Source of the DNA: Amoebidium appalachense
Taxonomy: Eukaryota > Ichthyosporea
Direction of reading: 5' to 3'
Length of the DNA stretch: 64,000 bases
Assembly: GCA_963693365.1 (NCBI GenBank)
Contig: CAVNZM010000008.1
Location: 8,928,001 to 8,992,000 of the forward strand
This document shows, one piece after another, positions 56,883-64,000 of the stretch (positions are counted from its first letter, which is position 1; each line of letters begins with the position of its first letter). Below the pieces are notes generated by a model. The model did no database searches, was not told the origin of the DNA, and saw only the letters and a list, made by a program, of their open reading frames with translations. Position numbers and translations under genes: made by a program.

Positions 56883-59800
56883 GTTAACAGGAGATGCTTC
56901 CTCTTGAACTTGTATATAAAAGAGTGTGGGATGTATGAATGATTGGGAGAGTATGGTTGAAAAGATTAACCTTGGCCGTTCCCTCCACGAAGAAAGGGCA
57001 ATGGCCCGTGCAACTGGAACAGCGAAAAATGACAGGGGGTTTTCGGATTCTTCTCCCTCCGTGCCTGTTTCAAAACGTGAACCAAAAAGCTTTTGAGCTT
57101 CAAAAATTGCTAGAAAATTGCCTGAACTGACGAGGCTCAAAGTGAAGCTTTTAAGTCGGCTGTCGACTGGCAGCCTTTCTATGGCGCAAAAAAACAAGCT
57201 ATGACGTAATATCGTAAGGTAGAGAGGAAAAGCACACTACAAGCTTCTGACTACTACTACTCCACTACTCTACAGGTTAGGTGTATTAGAGCTTTTCCTG
57301 GCGTGTATATTGCCTGTGTATGCCTTACTCACTTGGAAAAAATGAACCCTTGCTTTCAATCTTACTAGGAAGCACTATCGTTTTCTTGTTATTCTTGGTT
57401 CCCTAACAACAACACATGCACATCGGCATTCCACTTGTACAGGATTCATCAAACTGAGAAATGGAAACGCAACAGCAACGCAGGTGAATGCATTCCGTTT
57501 TAGGCTGTTGCGGCAAAATCGTAAACGTACCCTCACTACGATTGGTTGAATTTGGTATTCAAGAATCAAGGCTTGCGCGAAAAGAACGCATCTTGAGTGT
57601 ACTTGTTGTTTTCTTGTATAGCCTAGCACATGTTTCTTTTCTATATAGCTAACATTAGTTTTTTGTGTTTTTTTTTTATTTCGTAGAGACATAAACACAT
57701 TATTGAAAATGAATGGATGTCATTACTATGTAAAACATCTTAAGTAGCCCCTCAGTTGATTGGTGTTATATCAGCTTTAATAGATGCCGTTGTCTATTTG
57801 GTGCTCATAACTTGCGCTTTCATAGAATGGCCTATGATTTGTAACCAATTACAGAAGCTGCAATCTTGATTGAAACTGCGACCAGCAGGGTGCGAAGGAT
57901 CTTAATCCGGTGACCATAATATTGCCTTCGGCTATCTGGACTTAAGCGCTGTTTTTTTCCATGTTAACTTTCCTTCTTATTATAAATGTAACATTTAATG
58001 AGAGGCTAAAGGGCTTTTTCCAAAGCTTCCGGCCATTCTGTTATCACCTAGGAGTTCCCTATACAAGTATGCAGGGGCGGGAATTGTCTACCCTGGGTGT
58101 GACTCGTCATCCTCGAACAGATGAACGCCATATGCAAAGCCAGACCGACATGTCAGATGTACAAACTAAAAAAAAATCTGGGGTGTATAAAGCGTTTGTA
58201 ATATATTTGTCCTTTTTTTTTAATAAAAAAATATGCTAATACCCCTTATTAAGAAAATTGAGCAAGCGACTTGGTAGCATGAGGTTAGCACGCTTGATGA
58301 AAGATCATCTACAAATAGCCAACCCTGTAGCCAATCACAGCGCCCTTGGGTCTTTTTGCCCATGCCAAAAACGATTTACCCCAAAGTCCAATCGTGTGCG
58401 AGTCCAACTTCTGATTGGCTCGACTACTAAACACACACCCAATCACATGCTTATTTGCTCGATATGGTCACACATAAACCCGCCATCGTTCGTGCCCCCA
58501 CCCCGCCCCGCCAGCCGTGAGAGTCAGACTGACTCGGGGCGTCCGAGACGGTGACACACGTGCACAGCCGTTCTACGTTTTGAAAGTTAATAAGTTTTGT
58601 AGATTTCTATGGTGTTGGCAACTTGTAAATGCCAATATAACTGCTCACAGGGAGCATCATTATTGTATATGTGGGGTTGTGCTTTGCTGTCAGGCGCGAG
58701 ATTTGTCTCGTGGCATGGCAATCACGCAATGCCATCCGAAAGAGGCCTAGGAGTGTTAAGGAGGCTGGGGTAGTGGATGTTTCGGAATGGTTGCTCTGGC
58801 TTTCTACTTGGAGCAATGATCTACATCAGATGGGTTCTTTTAACGTGTTTTTTTATCTATGTATCCTGTTGGGTGAAATTATTGTTGGTCCTAAGTGCCG
58901 GCACCTCCTCACAGCACACATGCACGTCGATAATAAAAGCACATTGCCCCCCCCCCCCCACCATTTAGATTTGTACACACTCAATCGGTTGCACGTGTGC
59001 GCAGGAGATTGCAGAAAAGGTCCGGTAAACTAGAAGATACACATCATATGCAAGTGCGATTTAATTAATGTAGGTAGCACTATGCTTGTTGAATGCTCGT
59101 GCCTCTCGGGGGACTAAATCCCTCGGTGCATGCAAATGCGCTGCATTCCGTGTTCATGTTTTCTCCCTTCATGAAGGTCCCCCAGTTATTCTGCGTGCAA
59201 GTCTACTCTCCATGTGCAAAAAATATCGGTGGTTGTGTTTGTGTTCTTGTAGAAGTTGTTCAATTCCAACATTGGGCAAACATCGCGCAATTCTATAGTG
59301 TGTTGAAAGCTGAGCAGTTGAGTCGGTGAGCTTGTATTTACTCCCTGGATCATTTGCTTGTGTGAATGTGCCGCACACGCCAATTGTGTGTTCCTGGCAG
59401 TCCGTACCTGTAGGTCACGAAGTGCACATGCCCTTCTCTCCGTATAATTAACAGAACATAATTGGTACATACACCCAAACACGAAAACCGTAAGTATGTA
59501 GCACGCTGCATAATGTAGCTACTAGCTTGCTGGCTGTTCAAGGGAAATTAACTGTCCGTAGGTTGGAACTCTCAACGGTTGCCAGCTGTTGTGTGATAGT
59601 ATACCTACCATCACGTGCAACATTTGCACTCAGAATGCAAGGGTGAACATCTTTTAACACAACATTGTTGATTTATCGGCCAAGTTTTCTGCGCTGCCAG
59701 TGCAAATTAAGAAACATCGACCATAACGGACTTCAGGAGAAACATTGAGTTAACAAAAGACAAGATTAACAAATCAGCCCCCCCCAGAAAGACAGACAAA

Positions 59801-60346
59801 ACTACCCTTGAACACTGCTGTCAGGACCATGTTTGTTACAAGCATTTTCATACACCGTTTTCACTCTCACTCGGCACTTCCTAGTGCAAAATTAACGAAA
59901 TAGTCTGAGACGGATCTTAGAAGCTTTGCCATCGAATGACAACACACTCCGCCTCGTACAATAATGACAAGCAAATAAGGTAATAGGAATGTTCCCCATC
60001 ACAATTATTCCTACTAGCTGACTAGCAGCTCATCGTCACTAGTATTAGCACACAGCGGCCCATGCACACAGTCTTGGAAAAATGATCATCACATGGTCAG
60101 GCAAGTCATGTGCGGGCGAAGTGGGGAGGTGTCACAGTGAAGTGCATGTGCGTGGAAAGTAAAACGAGGGATGAAGTTGGGAGCTGAAGAGTTATTTTTA
60201 CGATTCCATAATCCACGGACAACCCCCCCTCCCCCCCCCCCCAAAAAAAGAAAAGACATCCGCCAAAGAGCGAAACACAGAAAGTTAAAAGAACACCAAA
60301 GGAAAATGAAGAGCACATAATCAATAAAAGAACCACATGGGGGAGG

Positions 60347-60405
<59 letters not shown>

Positions 60406-60457
60406 GAGGAGGGAGGGGGGGGGAGGGGGGGGGAGGGGGAGGGACATGAATGCGGGT
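56883..60457. other. Gap upstream of the glucuronyltransferase gene, no supported exon
   Basis: Mostly unique, repeat-poor, AT-rich DNA, unlike the introns. An inverted CCAAT (ATTGG) at 57541-57545 is a promoter candidate for the minus-strand gene. A cluster of four CCAAT/ATTGG motifs lies at 58325-58445. Short open frames (for example 58258-58554, 58671-59033) have no recognisable features. The right end probably contains the 3' UTR of the GtrA-like gene. Confidence 0.45.
60349..60440. repeat. (GT)n then poly-G
   Basis: About 26 GT units and G runs, 18 bases beyond the stop codon side of the GtrA-like gene. Confidence 0.92.
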
Positions 60458-60757
60458 TCAGTCTGCCTTCTTTGTGCGTTTCTTTGACTCCGCCTGCTTT
60501 TCTGTCTTCTTCTCGTCCGTCTGGAATGCGTTGCGCACAGTGAAATAGTTGATGAACCCCGTGGCTATCAATGTCGCACTGTGTGCATGGAACATAATTG
60601 GTGATGTCAGAATATATTCAATGGGTGGAAACAGGTTTAATCATACACATCTTACGTTATGTTTGGACTCGACAGCGCTATTTTGTGGGTGGTATGATGT
60701 CATCTAATTTCAGTGCTTTGAATGTCCAAGCAAAGGGAAAGAAACGGGGACCGGGTG

Positions 60758-60847
<90 letters not shown>

Positions 60848-61166
60848 GCGGAGGGGGGGGGGGAGGGGGCGGGGGGGGGTGGGAGCGGGGAGCAAGGAGG
60901 AGGTATGGGAATTATACATGGGCGTTTAAGCTGAGGGGACCGAGGGGAAGGGTAAGGGGTGGAAGCATGTATGTACTTGAAGAGGAAGAGGTGGGGGTGG
61001 GGGGTGGGGGGGTAGGAAGGAGGGTTTGTGCTGCTGCATAGACAGCATGAGTGTGGAAATTTTCATAAAGAATAATCGAAGGTGCTGTCACACAGGAGGA
61101 CTGCAGACGCGCACATAAGAACAGCGGAGGGCCGGGGGCGGGAGGGAGGGGAAGTGGGGGGGTTGG

Positions 61167-61201
<35 letters not shown>

Positions 61202-61333
61202 CTTACTATGATACGAAGCACACATTCACGACGGACAAACAACACCATGCAGAGTGCAAACCACATACCCCCCCCCCCCCCCCTTCTTTTTTTTTTTTTT
61301 TTTCCTTCTTTTTTTCTTTTTTTTTTTGTGGGG

Positions 61334-61369
<36 letters not shown>

Positions 61370-62016
61370 CTGGACTAGTGAGCAAGCGGTAAGGCAGTAG
61401 GGTGGGGAGGATGGACATCGAAAAGACTGTGAGAGCGAAAAAGGTGATCCAAGAAAAATCCTAGATAGCCGTTGCAATATGTGTACCCCCCCCCCCCCCC
61501 CCCCCCTCACCCTCCACCTCCCACCTGCCCCCCCAACTCCCTCCCTCTTTCTACACACACACCCTGCCCCTCCCTTTCACTATTATAAGGGTACAGACGT
61601 GAATGATTGCACCGGATACTGCGAGAGTGGGGAAGATGGGTTGTGGTGTGGCAAACGGGGGGGGGGGGGGGGGGGATGTATGTGTTAGAGGGTAAGTATG
61701 GAGGAGGCACCAGACGACAACAACAAAACGTCACAAAAATGAGAAACCCGAAATCAAACAATGCAAGTGTGCAGGCAGAAGACACTTGAACAGAGCCCAT
61801 CATCAGGGCGGGTCCTATGCCTCCACAAAAGAACGGGTTTCGACTCTTTAACCGAGGGAATGGGATCGTCAAAACAAAACCACCCAAGACATTCTCAAAT
61901 AGCAGGGTGCAGAATACATGCATACGAAACATGCAGCAAAACGTCTGCACAAAACACGAGTATGCAGCCCCGAGTGTTGTAGTGTGTGTCTGTCTGCTTG
62001 TGTGTGTGCGTGTCCA

Positions 62017-62083
<67 letters not shown>

Positions 62084-62323
62084 GGGGCCGGGGGGGCACG
62101 GGCGTGCAGGCATGCGTGTATGCATGTGCGTGTGTTGATGGGTACATATGCATGTGTGTGTATGGGTGGGTGGGTGGGAGGTGGGATGGGAGGGCAGGTG
62201 GGATGGGAGGGGGAGGGGAGGGGGGAGGGGGGAGGGTTCAGAATGCATGATAAGTTACAAAGTACACCTTCATGACAGACAATACAACGCAAAGTGCAAA
62301 GCACACAAGAGTATGCAGGATGA

Positions 62324-62354
<31 letters not shown>

Positions 62355-63382
62355 TAGGAGGAGAGGGGGGAGAGAGAGGGGGTGGGGAAGGGGGGAGGTG
62401 GGGGAGAAAACTTACTAGAAGGCCTTCGATGGGCTAAGGCCCAAATACTGAATGAAGACCACATCGTTGATGATGGTCGATAGAACAATCGAGAGGGTGT
62501 AGCACGTGTACGTGTACACGAGGGACCGAAGGTAGGGGCTGCCTGTGCCGAACACGAGGTATCTGCAAAGGGGAAACGGGAGAGGGTTAATGTCTATGCT
62601 GGCATTCGCTGTGAGATTTCTTTATATGGCAATAGCTGGAAGAAAAAAAAAAGGGGGGGGGGGGGGGGGGGGGGGAGTCGTATAATTGACGCCAGAGCGA
62701 TGTCACGCCGCAAAATGCCGGCTCAGGCCTTAAACTGTATTGCAAAGACCTGAGCGTCTATGTTGTGGCATAAAGTGAATGTTCGAAAAAAGAGAAAGGA
62801 AAGACCTTGCCGATTCCATGTGGAAGGGACGCGGAAATTAGGGGGGGAGGGGGAGGGGAGGGGAGGGGGGGGGATTGGGATGTGCTATTGAGTATGAGCT
62901 ACACATTTATTAAACGAGAAATATAATAATTACAGAACATCACGAAAATAAAGTAGGGTTCACGATGAATTACACAGTGCAGATTTTGCTGGGGGAAAAA
63001 GGCAAAGGGGCAAGGCAGTGCCGCGGGGGGGGGGGGGGGGGGGGGGAGGGGGGCACAAATTAGAAAGCAATTGCGCATGCATAAAACAATTGGACAGGAC
63101 CCATCATCAGTGGAGCTCCCATCTTCTATGCCTCCGCAAAAACCAAAAGAATGATGTTTCGACATTTTTAACCTTTTACGCATGGTACACAACCCCTCTT
63201 TTGTTTCAACGACAATTACAGAGACAGTCAAGTTAATCTGTCTTGGCCAAATGGGAATGTATGCATTTCCTGGGTGCAACCTATGGAGACAAAGGCATGA
63301 GCTTTTTCCCTTTCCCTTTTTCTTTCTTTTCTTTTCTTCTTCTTCTTCTTCTTTTTTTTTTTGTTTCTTTTTCGGGGGGGTA

Positions 63383-63424
<42 letters not shown>

Positions 63425-63565
63425 AGGAATTAGAATGAAAAAAAGATAAAGGCCGGTGGGAGGGAGAGGGAAAGGAGGAGGAGACGGGCAGAAGGGAGGG
63501 GGAGGAGGGGCAGGTGAAAGAGAAAAAAGGGTACGCCGGGGGAGCGGGGGAAGCAAGGAGGAGGG

Positions 63566-63634
<69 letters not shown>

Positions 63635-63813
63635 GAAACCAAGAATTAGGTAGAAAAAAATGAAGGCCGGGAGGAAGGGAGAGGGGAAGGAGGAGGAGAC
63701 GGGCAGGGGGAGGGGGGTTGGGCGCTGAAGGGAGGGAACCAAGAAATAGAAAGGAGAAAAGACGAATGCCGGGGGAAAGGGAGAGAAGAAAGAGGAAGAG
63801 ACGCGGGGAGGGA

Positions 63814-63863
<50 letters not shown>

Positions 63864-64000
63864 CAAACCTGTGCAGTGCATGCTGCCATATGATGCTGAC
63901 GAAGTAGGACACAGCCCAGCACACCGTGGCCCTCTTAAAGTCACTGGGCCACACACGAAGAAGACCCTCGTAGAAGAAATTAAAGATCACAGTGCCTATC
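60458..64000 (-). CDS. GtrA-like four-helix membrane protein, 5' end beyond the window
   Basis: Three minus-strand exons are visible: the partial exon 64000-63869, then 62562-62416 and 60578-60458, all in phase. The reading has four hydrophobic segments in two similar halves. The first half ends SYFVSIIWQHALHRYLVF and the second ends TLIATGFINYFTVRNAF. The repeated aromatic, Asn/His and Arg/Tyr/Phe pattern with the LGLSPSKAF loop resembles the GtrA/DPMS-flippase family, small membrane proteins linked to flipping polyprenyl-phosphate sugars. The C terminus is a Lys/Glu-rich tail ending KKRTKKAD, probably cytosolic. The family call rests on pattern memory only. Introns are G-rich on the plus strand (C-rich in sense) and carry sense copies of the dispersed repeat. 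Confidence 0.65.
60759..60842. repeat. (GT)n microsatellite, GtrA-like gene intron
   Basis: About 41 nearly pure GT units. Confidence 0.95.
61170..61267 (-). repeat. Dispersed repeat with poly-C end, GtrA-like gene intron
   Basis: The minus strand reads GGTTTGCACTCTGCATGGTG and GTGTGCTTCGTATC, and ends in a 31-base poly-C run (plus-strand G, 61170-61200). Confidence 0.8.
61750..61985 (-). repeat. Divergent dispersed-repeat copy, GtrA-like gene intron
   Basis: Contains GCATAGGACCCGCCCTGATG on the minus strand and the GAGTCGAAACCCGTTC landmark; same variant as 11385-11535. Confidence 0.6.
62018..62092. repeat. Long poly-G tract, GtrA-like gene intron
   Basis: Nearly 75 G with one A and a T. 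Confidence 0.95.
62232..62355 (-). repeat. Dispersed-repeat copy, GtrA-like gene intron
   Basis: The minus strand reads CATACTCTTGTGTGCTTTGC, TTGTCTGTCATGAAGG and GTACTTTGTAAC, and ends CATTCTGAACC followed by C-rich DNA. Confidence 0.75.
62885..63175 (-). repeat. Divergent dispersed-repeat copies, GtrA-like gene intron
   Basis: Two parts: 62960-62995 (CAAAATCTGCACTGTGTAAT on the minus strand) and 63090-63165 (GATGATGGGTCCTGTCC). Both are in the direction of the gene. Confidence 0.55.
63303..63860. repeat. CTT/poly-T, long poly-G and a duplicated G-rich unit next to the GtrA-like exon
   Basis: Poly-T to poly-G junction (63350-63423), then poly-G tracts of about 70 (63567-63633) and 43 bases (63818-63860). 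Between them a unit containing aggccgg...gggagaggg...aggaggagacgggcag is present two or three times (63449, 63661, 63765). Confidence 0.85.

Overview
This is a stretch of eukaryotic nuclear DNA. It contains spliced protein genes with GT-AG introns, a Pol III tRNA gene, a nested pair of transposable elements, and an extreme load of simple repeats: poly-G/poly-C, (CA)n, (GA)n, (CT)n and (GGA)n. A beta-1,3-glucuronyltransferase of the GlcAT type and a Sox-like HMG-box gene suggest an animal or a close unicellular relative of animals. I cannot fix the species from sequence alone. Most long open frames in the window are low-complexity readings of microsatellites (Thr-His, Cys-Val, Arg-Glu, Ser-Leu or Pro runs) and are not genes.

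Left part (1-21600). A complete 7-exon PARK7/DJ-1 gene (+, coding 3221-14374) gives a 189-residue protein, with introns made almost wholly of microsatellites. Its last intron also holds a tRNA-Leu(CAA) gene (12879-12962). It is followed by a 4-exon + strand gene (15578-21587) that joins a Vps62-like region to a dysferlin (DysF) domain.

Middle part (21600-41000). A single-exon minus-strand gene (24161-25816) encodes a 551-residue protein with one Sox/MATA-type HMG box. To its right is a 134-bp duplicated, hairpin-rich unit (27043-27407). At 28005-34978 lies a hAT-like DNA transposon with a perfect 8-bp target duplication. A tyrosine-recombinase (DIRS-order) retrotransposon with split direct repeats (28420-34007) is inserted inside it. 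The flank 34987-41093 is microsatellites with no gene that I can support.

Right part (41000-64000). A six-TM cytochrome b561-domain gene (minus, 3 exons, 41094-44374) stands head to head with an AlkB-type Fe(II)/2-oxoglutarate dioxygenase gene (+, 4 exons, 45430-49975). Then come an 8-exon minus-strand glucuronyltransferase gene (53410-56882) and the 3' three exons of a minus-strand GtrA-like membrane protein gene that runs off the window end (60458-64000).

Two patterns cut across the genes. First, simple repeats run right up to many splice sites. Second, a dispersed repeat family with a poly-C 3' end occurs in four genes, and every intronic copy I recognise points in the direction of transcription. 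The genes are unrelated in function (protein deglycation and redox sensing, membrane lipid or vesicle biology, transcription, electron transfer, oxidative demethylation, glycosaminoglycan linker synthesis). Exon boundaries were placed by eye, using codon phase, splice consensus and remembered family patterns; no search was run.
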